NCBI GenBank assembly: GCA_049509915.1
Contig: JBEKZL010000136.1
Location: 1 to 19,842, forward strand
Source: JBEKYD01 sp049509915
Lineage (GTDB): Bacteria > Acidobacteriota > Terriglobia > Bryobacterales > Bryobacteraceae
DNA length: 19,842 nucleotides
Direction of reading: 5' to 3'
The notes beneath the pieces were generated by a model. It saw only the letters and a list, made by a program, of their open reading frames with translations, was not told where the DNA came from and searched no databases. How positions within the stretch are numbered: the first letter of the stretch is position 1; each line of letters begins with the position of its first letter. A program made the position numbers and the translations under genes. Positions 1 through 5,659 of the stretch are shown here, one piece after another.

Positions 1-65
1 TCCAACAGATCGACCAAGAATTGCTCCAGGCGCTTTCGGCATCGACCCATCTGGGCGTCGGTCAT
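1..65 (-). CDS. Transposase N-terminus, partial (runs off left edge)
   Basis: Reading leftwards from an ATG at 65 gives an open frame to the window edge, about 21 codons, beginning MTDAQMGRCRKRLEQF. The pattern of a short lead followed by RLEQFLVDLL resembles the first residues of DDE transposases such as the IS701 group, but too little is visible to fix the family. A promoter-like pair sits immediately upstream. The neighbouring cas3 remnant breaks off near position 103-118, which fits an insertion sequence whose end lies between about 75 and 118. No terminal repeat could be recognised because the other end is outside the window. Confidence 0.4.
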   Translation of the reverse strand, partial: MTDAQMGRCRKRLEQFLVDLL

Positions 66-70
66 GCCCA

Positions 71-99
71 AACATAACGCCATTTTTATGTTTTGTCAA
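71..99 (-). promoter_or_regulatory. Candidate sigma-70 promoter for the left-edge transposase
   Basis: On the minus strand a perfect -35 TTGACA (94-99) is followed after exactly 17 bp by TATGTT (71-76), four of six matches to the -10 consensus. The ATG at 65 lies only 5 nt after the -10 box, so a transcript from here would start at or inside the start codon, that is leaderless. Seen by eye only; promoter rules in this phylum are uncertain. Confidence 0.35.
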
Positions 100-102
100 T
101 AC

Positions 103-740
103 TTAACGAAGTAATACTAGAGGCTTGTACCCCGGCGTGGCCGGCAATTGCCTCTCCGGACTCTGGTAGTCGCCAGTTATGCCCAATTCCAATCCGAATT
201 CCGGCGTGTAATTCGTCAACGCACGCGGGACGGCCGCGGCGTATAAACGATCAACGTCGGCGGGATCGCGAGTCTCGACCCATCCCCGATCGGTGTCGAA
301 AACCCATATTGGCCCAAGGGCCGTCATGCGGCGCAACTGATACCGATAAAGTGAGACGCCTTCCATCTTCCCGGGTGTACGGCCCTGCGGATCGTCGCAT
401 ATGGCCACTCGAATCGAGTCGCTTTGCTCCCGGATTAGATCGGCAACACCGCCTCGGTTCTGCCCTACAACGTTGTTCCAGATTCGTTCCTCGCACTCCA
501 AACGTCGCGATGCCGGCGTGTACCGCTGGAGGGTCAGTTCGTCATCAACATGATGAGCAGCCTTGACCATCTCGCCGCAGTTGGCGGGTCGATCCGCATC
601 GGCTGATCGGGCAGCAGTGTCCAAGCTGCATCCAACTCCGTGCGATCATAAGGCAAGGCGCCACTCGGATCCAGGTTGTAGACGTGAACCACCCCGCTCT
701 CTCCGGGAAATCGAGCGCAACGTCCGGCCCGCTGTGCGCG
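103..740 (-). pseudogene. cas3: CRISPR-associated helicase Cas3 remnant (C-terminal part of helicase)
   Basis: Read leftwards from 740, one frame gives AQRAGRCARFPGESGVVHVY followed by LDPSGALPYDRTELDAAWTL. QRAGRCAR is the helicase motif VI seen in Cas3 proteins. Around 565-580 the coding switches to a second frame (open 624-103), which continues with VADLIREQSDSIRVAI, GRTPGKMEGVSLYRYQL and YTPEFGLELG...PGYKPL, all in the order expected downstream of motif VI in type I Cas3. Cas3 is the nuclease-helicase that degrades DNA recognised by Cascade. Motifs I-V and any HD nuclease domain are absent. The right side is cut exactly at the IS21 end (741) and the left side stops just after PGYKPL, next to the left-edge transposase. 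With one frameshift and both ends lost it cannot be functional. No other cas gene or repeat array is seen in the window. The family call rests on motif memory, not a search. Confidence 0.66.
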
Positions 741-765
741 TGTTAGCGGTCATCAGAAAACGTAG
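741..765 (+). repeat. IS21 terminal inverted repeat, left
   Basis: Starts TGTTAG and contains CGGTCATCAGAAAACGT, identical over 17 nt to the inverted copy at the right end. Overall 22 of 25 positions match. The TGT start is typical of IS21-family ends. It abuts the cas3 remnant directly. Confidence 0.82.
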
Positions 766-773
766 ATTTTTTG

Positions 774-1416
774 GACGTTCGCCGCCAACTCTCCTGCTTC
801 GTCATGACCCCAGAAGGAGTCCCGTACATACCGAATGGCTCTCTCCACGCGGCCTTTTTGATTTCCCGCCCGCACTTGGCAAGGACGTGGGGCGAAATGG
901 TAGTGAGTGGGCCGGCCGCGTCTTCACCACTCTGGCGGAGTGCAATCGCCAGGCGCTGGTGACGGCGCCGCCGAGATCGCCCGCAATCCGCGCTCCTATG
1001 ACCGGCAGCAATCCATTCTGGAGCCGGCGCATGAACAAGCCTTGCTGCGCACCAAACGCAATGCCCTCCACCAAACGCGCGCGGGCCGCCTGGCGCTGGC
1101 CGTTCCGGAAAGCGAAAACTTGCTGGAACGGGCCTTCGCCCAAGGAGAATCGGCAACCAGCCAAACCTCTCAACTGCTCCGTCTGCTGGACCTGTACGGT
1201 GTGGCCGCTCTGCGCCGCGCTATCCGGGAAGCGCTGGAGCGGAACCCCCCGCGCGCCTCTTCGGTCGCCTTCTTGTTGCGCCGGCATCCTCGCCCCGCAC
1301 CCCTGCCGGCGCTGGATCTCAGCCGCCATCCGGAGGCGCAGGCGCTGGATGTCCGTCCTCACGATCTGGAGACTTACGATGAGCTCGCCGACCCCCACGA
1401 CGACGACTCTGAGTAA
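774..1416 (+). pseudogene. istA: istA transposase, middle and C-terminal fragments (IS21)
   Basis: The plus strand carries istA in broken order. VRRQLSCFVMT (774-809) corresponds to the stretch just after the DNA-binding region. Then comes a block inverted in place (810-907), then WAGRVFTTLAECNRQAL (from 908), then after a deletion near 957-962 an open frame DGAAEIARNPRSYDRQQ running to a TAA at 1414-1416. The last part, with SYDRQQSILEPAHEQALL, FAQGESATSQTSQLL, RASSVAFLLRR and DVRPHDLETYDEL, is the well-conserved IstA C-terminus. IstA is the DDE transposase that cuts and joins the element ends. Most of the catalytic core is missing, so the gene is dead. Its end overlaps the istB start by 38 nt, as is common in IS21 operons. 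Confidence 0.8.
810..907 (-). other. Short inverted block within istA
   Basis: On the minus strand this block encodes THYHFAPRPCQVRAG, NQKGRVERAIRYVRD and SFW, a conserved IstA segment. On the plus strand it is flanked by istA sequence that precedes it (RRQLSCFVMT, left) and follows it (WAGRVFTTLAECNRQAL, right). The W codon TGG that ends the block is mirrored by the TGG that starts the right flank, so the inversion is nearly exact at that joint. The istA sequence between VMT and HYHF is missing. Confidence 0.72.
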
Positions 1417-2116
1417 CAGCCTGCCGGCACAACTCGAACAAATAGGCTTACACGTCGTGGCCGGCGAACTGGACGACTTTCTGGCGCGGGCCACCAAACA
1501 GCGCTGGTCGCCGCGCCAAATGCTGGAACGTCTGGCCCAGACCGAGGCCGCCGAAAGCGCCCACCGCAGCCTGGAGCGGCGTCTCGCCTCTCCGAGATCA
1601 AGAAGTTCAAGCCCATGGCCGACTTCGACTGGTCCTGGCCCACCAAGATCGAACCCGCGGTCATCGAACGGGCTCTGCCGCTGGACTTCCTCCCCGAAGC
1701 CCGCAACCTGATCCTGGTGGGCAGCAACGGGCTGGGCAAGACGATGATCGCCCAGAACATCTGCCACCAGGCGCTGCTGGCGGGCCATTCCGTGTTGTTT
1801 CGTTCCGCCGCGGCGTTGCTGGAAGAGTTGCATCGCCAGACCCTCGAAGGCCGCCACCGCAAGCTCCGCACCTATGCCAACGTCGGCTTACTTTGCGTCG
1901 ATGAGGTAGGTTATCTTTCCTTTGACGATAAAGTCCGCCGACTTACTCTACGAAGTCATCAACCGGCGCTACGAACGAAAATCGGTGATCCTCACGACGA
2001 ACCGGCCCTTCAAACCGTCTGCTGCATCATGCCGACGGACGGCGATCGAGGGCGACAGCTACCGGAAGTGCGAAAGCGAGCAGGAGACGGCAGCCCGGCG
2101 GCGGAGGAAAAAGTGA
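1379..2116 (+). pseudogene. istB: istB ATP-binding transposition helper, frameshifted
   Basis: IstB is the AAA+ ATPase that assembles with IstA on target DNA. The ATG at 1379 opens MSSPTPTTTTLSNSL...QLEQIGLHVVAGELDDFL. Near 1580-1590 coding passes to another frame with LSEIKKFKPMADFDWSWP, Walker A GSNGLGKT (about residue 115) and Walker B LLCVDEVGYLSFDD. Near 1925 it passes back to the first alternative frame with ADLLYEVINRRYERKSVILT, then NRPFK. The segment between FK and IEGDSYR, normally about 20 residues longer, is deleted. It ends RRRRKK-TGA at 2116. Two frameshifts plus a deletion in the sensor region make it non-functional. The stop overlaps the next gene's start as GTGA. Confidence 0.85.
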
Positions 2117-2502
2117 CGCCTGCCGCCGAGTTGTTGCAGCCGGACTCCAACCCGGCGTTATACGTCCCCGCGGTGCGGACGCTCTATGTCGATCTGCCGG
2201 ATACTCCTTTGCGCGCGAGTGCTTCGGATCAATGGCTCGCCCGCCGCTTCCATGATGATGGCGTGCCCCTGAGAGTGGTGGAGACTGCGATGCTCCTCGG
2301 TTCCCTACGCCGCCTGATTCGCCCGGCAGATGCGCCCCGGCTGTCCCCGATCCGCTCTCTGGCCTATTTCCGACCCGTCATCGACGAACTCCGCGCTCAT
2401 CCTGCGCCGGAAGGTTATCTCGACTACCTCCGCATCAAACTGCGCCAAGCCGCCGCGGAGAGTTGGCGCTTCGCGCGGCCGACCATGACGGAGCCGAAAT
2501 AG
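2113..2502 (+). CDS. IS21-associated small protein of unknown function, 3' end chimeric
   Basis: A GTG at 2113 overlaps the istB stop (GTGA), giving a 129-residue frame: VTPAAELLQPDSNPA, then YVDLPDTPLRASASD, LARRFHDDGVPLRVVETAML and YFRPVIDELRAHP. I recall similar short proteins placed after istB in some high-GC IS21 elements; they have no known role. The overlap argues for translational coupling with istB. The natural reading ends around LRIKLRQAAA (about 2456). The last residues, ESWRFARPTMTEPK, are antisense of the istA N-terminal fragment and come from the inversion joint, so the C-terminus is not native. It could equally be a remnant without product. Confidence 0.5.
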   Translation: MTPAAELLQPDSNPALYVPAVRTLYVDLPDTPLRASASDQWLARRFHDDGVPLRVVETAMLLGSLRRLIRPADAPRLSPIRSLAYFRPVIDELRAHPAPEGYLDYLRIKLRQAAAESWRFARPTMTEPK

Positions 2503-2873
2503 GCCCAGTCTACTTGTGCCTGCTCGGCTGGAAAAACCTGCAAGCGCAAGAAGGCCTCATGCGGTTGCCGGCGTAAGCGTGCCACCACTCGCCGTAACTG
2601 CTCGACGCTGCCGGAATACCCGCGGTCCCGGATCATCTGGTAGAGGCGCGTGGCGCGCAACCGTGGATGCTGCTCCAGCACCTGGCGCACAAACGGCAGA
2701 TAGGGATCGACCATGGAGGGCAGCCGCAGCTCGGCGTGCTGGAAACGTTCCACCTCAATCGCGCGCCGTACGGTGTCGGGGTCAACGTCGAGGGCTTATG
2801 CAATGGCACCGATTTTCCAATGCTCGGCGTAAAAATGGCGGCGAATCTGTACACGGATTTCGGGGGTGATCAT
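2457..2873 (-). pseudogene. istA: istA transposase N-terminal fragment (IS21)
   Basis: An ATG at 2873, preceded by a good ribosome-binding site (GGGGAG, 6 nt spacing), opens MITPEIRVQIRRHFYAEHWK, the usual IstA start with its helix-turn-helix. A single in-frame TAA at 2798-2796 interrupts after IGAIA. The same frame then continues with ALDVDPDTVRRAIEVERFQ, PSMVDPYLPFVRQVLEQHP, TRLYQMIRDRGYSGS and FPAEQAQVDWAYFG, reaching GRAKRQLS at the 12-nt inverted repeat, where it switches to unrelated antisense sequence. The continuation RRQLSCFVMT is found on the opposite strand at 774. Thus one nonsense codon and one inversion joint disable it. Confidence 0.85.
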
Positions 2874-2881
2874 CGAAGCTC

Positions 2882-3313
2882 CCCTTCGTCGTGGAATGTG
2901 TGGGAAAGGATCGACGAAACGGCCTGGCCGGCCGCAGATCGAGCACCGACCCGCTTGTCCAGCCGGCCCGGTGACTGAAATCGCAGCGCAACCGCCGCCG
3001 GTGTCGTGATCGTTTCTCCATAGCCGGATGGTGCCGGAGAAATGACCGAAAGGGAAGATTGATCCGTCAGGCGCGACCGGCACTGGCGCTCACGGTACTG
3101 CTACTGCCGATCCCGGTGGTCGAGCCGGCCTTCCGGGCTCCGCTGATAGCGGTGGTTGGCAGCCCGGTGCTGCCGGCGCCGGGCTGCGGTGCGGCACGCC
3201 GAACTGCAATCGCATTGTCCGCGATCGCAATGGCTACAAATCCAGAACAGCGTCTGGCATCCCTGGCCGCGGCAAACGCGCTGCCGGAGAACCACTTCTC
3301 CATGAACCGCCAT
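2882..3313 (-). pseudogene. Cys-rich putative zinc-finger ORF of the IS21 element, degraded
   Basis: From an ATG at 3313 the frame runs MAVHGEVVLRQRVCRGQGCQ, then FWICSHCDRGQCDCSSACR, then ANHRYQRSPEGRLDHRDRQ to a TAG at 3103-3101. The seven cysteines in closely spaced pairs suggest metal binding. Coding similarity continues past the stop as QYRERQCRSRLTDQSSLSV in the same frame and then, in the istA frame, as CSICGRPGRFVDPF with a further CxxC. ORFs of this type occur just upstream of istA in some IS21-like elements. Their job is unknown; a regulator or DNA-binding accessory is a guess. At least one nonsense codon and one frameshift inactivate this copy. Confidence 0.55.
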
Positions 3314-3406
3314 CCGCCCATGCAGGCGGACTTTGACTATGGCAACGGCTCATGCCAGGGTAGAACCAGCTTCGATGGTGGCCTTCTCATGAAGGTTGCC
3401 GAGCCA

Positions 3407-3434
3407 GAACCCCGCGGCTCGAACGGCGGGGTTC
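3407..3434. repeat. Hairpin, 9-bp perfect stem
   Basis: GAACCCCGC (3407-3415) pairs with GCGGGGTTC (3426-3434) around a 10-nt loop. It lies between the Cys-rich ORF and the right end of the IS21 element, with no T-run after it on either strand. Together with a second hairpin at 3505-3519 it could limit transcription entering the element. Apart from these, 3314-3564 shows no convincing gene. Confidence 0.5.
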
Positions 3435-3504
3435 TCCTACCGCCTTCCAAGCCACAATACAAGTTTTCGCTGGAATGTTTTGATGCTGATGATTGACAGA
3501 TGAT

Positions 3505-3519
3505 CGCGCCTTCGGCGCG
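3505..3519. repeat. Hairpin, 6-bp GC stem with 3-nt loop
   Basis: CGCGCC (3505-3510) and GGCGCG (3514-3519) flank TTC. It is located in the non-coding subterminal part of the IS21 element. A role in blocking read-through is possible but unproven. Confidence 0.4.
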
Positions 3520-3564
3520 GATGATGTCGCCAGCCGCCTCTACACTGCCGAAAGACCCAGAAAA

Positions 3565-3589
3565 CCACGTTTTCTGATGACCGACAACA
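3565..3589 (-). repeat. IS21 terminal inverted repeat, right
   Basis: Read on the minus strand from 3589 it starts TGTTGT and contains CGGTCATCAGAAAACGT, matching the left end at 22 of 25 positions. It is followed inward by a small palindrome, CAGAAAA...TTTTCTG, around the same site. The IS256-type remnant begins at the next base. Confidence 0.82.
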
Positions 3590-3935
3590 GGCATGGCCAA
3601 TGCCTACGACCTCCGCAGTTATCGTGACGCAAAGGCGGCGCTGCTGCGTATTCAGGACGAGTTGAATCACGTCAACCCGAGCGCGGCTGCGGCATGGAGG
3701 AGGGCTTGAAACGCTGACGTTGCACCGTTTGAAAGTACCGGTGGAACTCTGGAAGACGTTACGCATTACCAATGTCATCGAGTCGCCGTTCTCGATTGTT
3801 CGCGTGGTTTGCCGCAACGTGAAGCGATGGCGGCCTAGCAATCAAGTCGAACGCTGGGTCGGTTCCGGGCTCGTCGTTGCCGAGAAGCAGTTCCGTCGCA
3901 TCGATGGCGGGGAGGTCCAGCATTCGTTCGCATTC
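3590..3935 (+). pseudogene. IS256 (mutator-type) transposase C-terminal remnant
   Basis: Beginning right at the IS21 end, the plus strand reads ANAYDLRSYRDAKAALLRIQ, ELNHVNPSAAA, then after frame changes near 3692-3712 MEEGL, ETLTLHRLKVPVELWKTLR, TNVIESPFSIVRVVCRNVKR and SNQVERWVGSGLVVAEKQFR. The order SAA(A)-EEGLE-TLTLHRL-TN-IES is the conserved C-terminal region of IS256-family DDE transposases. Everything N-terminal of this, including the first catalytic aspartates, is missing, and at least two frameshifts interrupt the rest. After FRRIDG near 3910 similarity fades. The IS21 element probably landed in or recombined with this gene. Confidence 0.7.
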
Positions 3936-4273
3936 GTTCCGGTCCAGAATGCTGTCTGTTGCCTTCGCCGCGATAGGAGCGGCTCGGCCCTCCCAAGCAC
4001 CTTTCGGCTGACAATATTACGAGGCTATTGGTTCACTGATTTTTGCGGCCCGCCGGTTTGCTCCCCTCTCTTTCAAGGGCTTTTGACACTCCGCTCGGCT
4101 CGGTCGGATCTCCCCTCCCGGCTGGAGTCTGCTACCAGGCGCTCCGTCGCTTACCTGGGCAGGACCTACACCTGCAAGAACAACGCGTCCTTCAGGACGG
4201 ACCATATCTCTTGATTCTAACCAACTGTGCCGGAAGCGACACATAGATTACAGGAACCCGTGCGAATCTGCCG
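3936..4273. other. Stretch with no gene assigned
   Basis: Several short frames overlap here, for example a plus frame reading LPGQDLHLQEQRVLQDGPY near 4156-4212 and a minus frame at 4244-4017. None has a recognisable motif, a convincing ribosome-binding site or supporting context. It separates the insertion-sequence debris from the polysaccharide cluster and is probably more element remnant. No clear terminator for the minus-strand operon was found. Confidence 0.4.
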
Positions 4274-5620
4274 TTAACCGACAAACAGGCGTAAAGGAAA
4301 TCGCGCGAGGCGGTCTTTCAGGGCACGGACCTCTTCTTCCGCGGCAGTGCGTGAAAGCTTTTCCTGTTCCAGAAGAAAACGGCCCAGCGAGTCGTTCGCC
4401 GCCAGGCGCGTTTCTACGTCGGCGTTGTGCTGCTGCTGCGCTTCCAGAAGATTCCGATAATGTGCCGCCTGGCTGACCGCCTCGGCGAGCCGGGTCGAAG
4501 CATCTGCGAGTTGCGGTTGTACCTGATCGAGCAGGTTGCAGAAGTGTTGGGCCTCGGCCTGCTTTTCCACGAGCAGGTTACGGAAGTGTTGGGCCTCGGC
4601 CTTCTTTTCCGCCAAGCGGATTTCCAGATCGGCGATGCGTTGCTGATGCTCTTCTCCAAGGCGCCCGATCAAGTTGATTGAGTGCTGCGCGCGCCTCTCG
4701 ACTTCCACGGAACAGGTGCTTCCTATCATCATTTCGCAAAGAGAATAGACCGCCTGTTCATCGGAGTCGGAGAGCCTTCCTCCCCGGCACGATTCCACCG
4801 CCGCTGTGAGTTCTCTTTCATCTCGGTTCTTCGCGATCAATACAAAGCTCCGGTAACACGGTTCCCGATAGTCTCCAGATGCGAAGCGCGAGTTGAAAAT
4901 GGAATTCAGTTCCTGCTCGAATTCGGGAACGCCCTGGGCCCACAAGTGGTTCTGCGCGACCATCATTTGCAGCCAGATAAGCGTACTTCCGTGTGTCCAC
5001 AGCGTGAATGGGAACCCCGCCTCGCGCAGCCAATCGCCTACTACAGCCTGTTCCGGCAAACCAAGACTCAAATGTTCCTTAAGCGCAGGCAACTCAACGT
5101 TTTTTCGCAACTCGACATAACGATACACAAGCCCATCGCAACTGGCATTCAGCGGGGTGAAGAATGGAAAACTAAGAAAGACGATATCGCGCGATACACG
5201 TAGCAGTTCCCGAATAAACGGTTTCCGTTCTTCCGGGACGACATGTTCGAGCGTGTCCTGCGCCAGCACAAAGTCGAACGTCGCGTCTTTAAACGGAAGG
5301 GAGGTGCCGGAGCCGACTGCATAGTTCTTCAACCCCGGTTCCCTGTGGAGGTCGATTACAAACGACTGCGCCTCCGGAACAAAAGCGGACACCAGGGATG
5401 AAAAACCCGGCCACAAGACATCCGAATGGCCGCCCACATCCAACATGGAATACGATGTGCTCCGTCGTAGGGCGCCCACCACCTGAGCAGCAACCCAGTA
5501 CCGCTCATAGAGATCGAACGCGAGAGTGTGAAGATAGTGGCCGTCGCTGGCTGGCAAGCAAAGATGGGCATCAGGCATGAAGCAGACCCAGGCACCCTCA
5601 TGATAGCAAAGCCCCTTCAC
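4274..5620 (-). CDS. SAM-dependent methyltransferase with long C-terminal coiled coil
   Basis: The 448-residue protein has a class I methyltransferase domain: motif I MLDVGGHSDVL (about 59-69), acidic VIDL (about 88-91) and LPFKDATFDFVLAQDTLEHV (about 108-127). Residues about 315-440 form a Glu/Gln/Leu-rich coiled coil containing a 14-residue (two-heptad) tandem repeat, EKxAEAQHFxNLL, and a weaker third copy, QAAHYRNLL. It ends LARFPLRLFVG, possibly an amphipathic anchor. The start is GTG at 5620, with GGGAG 10 nt upstream; an in-frame ATG at 5578 is an alternative. It is the last gene of the cluster, 39 nt after the GT4 gene. Methylating a sugar of the growing glycan is likely. The methyltransferase-plus-coiled-coil layout resembles WbdD, where the coil acts as a ruler for chain length, but no kinase domain is visible. 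That parallel is inference. Confidence 0.85.
   Translation of the reverse strand: MKGLCYHEGAWVCFMPDAHLCLPASDGHYLHTLAFDLYERYWVAAQVVGALRRSTSYSMLDVGGHSDVLWPGFSSLVSAFVPEAQSFVIDLHREPGLKNYAVGSGTSLPFKDATFDFVLAQDTLEHVVPEERKPFIRELLRVSRDIVFLSFPFFTPLNASCDGLVYRYVELRKNVELPALKEHLSLGLPEQAVVGDWLREAGFPFTLWTHGSTLIWLQMMVAQNHLWAQGVPEFEQELNSIFNSRFASGDYREPCYRSFVLIAKNRDERELTAAVESCRGGRLSDSDEQAVYSLCEMMIGSTCSVEVERRAQHSINLIGRLGEEHQQRIADLEIRLAEKKAEAQHFRNLLVEKQAEAQHFCNLLDQVQPQLADASTRLAEAVSQAAHYRNLLEAQQQHNADVETRLAANDSLGRFLLEQEKLSRTAAEEEVRALKDRLARFPLRLFVG
4529..4612 (-). repeat. 42-bp tandem repeat (two copies) in the coiled-coil region
   Basis: Copies at 4529-4570 and 4571-4612 share GAAGTGTTGGGCCTCGGCCT and most flanking bases. 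Each encodes 14 residues, exactly two heptads, so copy-number change would lengthen or shorten the coil without breaking its phase. Confidence 0.75.
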
Positions 5621-5659
5621 TGCGAACAGACTCCCATCGCCGGCGGAGAGCCCCGGCGT

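Larger units (their letters stand above)
741..3589. mobile_element. IS21-family insertion sequence, internally rearranged and inactive
   Basis: The element is bounded by imperfect terminal inverted repeats starting TGTT. Inside are pieces of istA, istB, a small ORF after istB, and a Cys-rich ORF upstream of istA. The order on the minus strand begins normally (Cys-rich ORF, then istA N-terminus from 2873 to about 2457), but the rest of istA, istB and the passenger run on the plus strand from about 774 to 2456. A 12-nt sequence, CGCCAACTCTCC, sits at 783-794 and in inverted orientation at 2457-2468, exactly at both switch points, so a single internal inversion explains the layout. No direct target duplication is evident: the left flank ends GTGCGCG and the right flank starts GCATGG. 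Loss of the duplication suggests adjacent deletion or recombination. Confidence 0.8.

Noticed and set aside
563..1711. Long plus frame of 382 codons
   Set aside because: It is a chance join: antisense of the cas3 remnant, then pieces of istA out of frame, then the real start of istB. Only the istB part (from 1379) is kept.
802..1857. Long minus frame of 351 codons
   Set aside because: It is antisense to istA/istB, with low-complexity Arg/Gln/Ala text and no motif; a shadow of high-GC coding DNA.
3020..3060. GGTCATTTCTCC (minus strand) as the right end of the IS21 element
   Set aside because: It resembles the terminal repeat only over CGGTCAT and lies inside the Cys-rich ORF; a much better match sits at 3565-3589.
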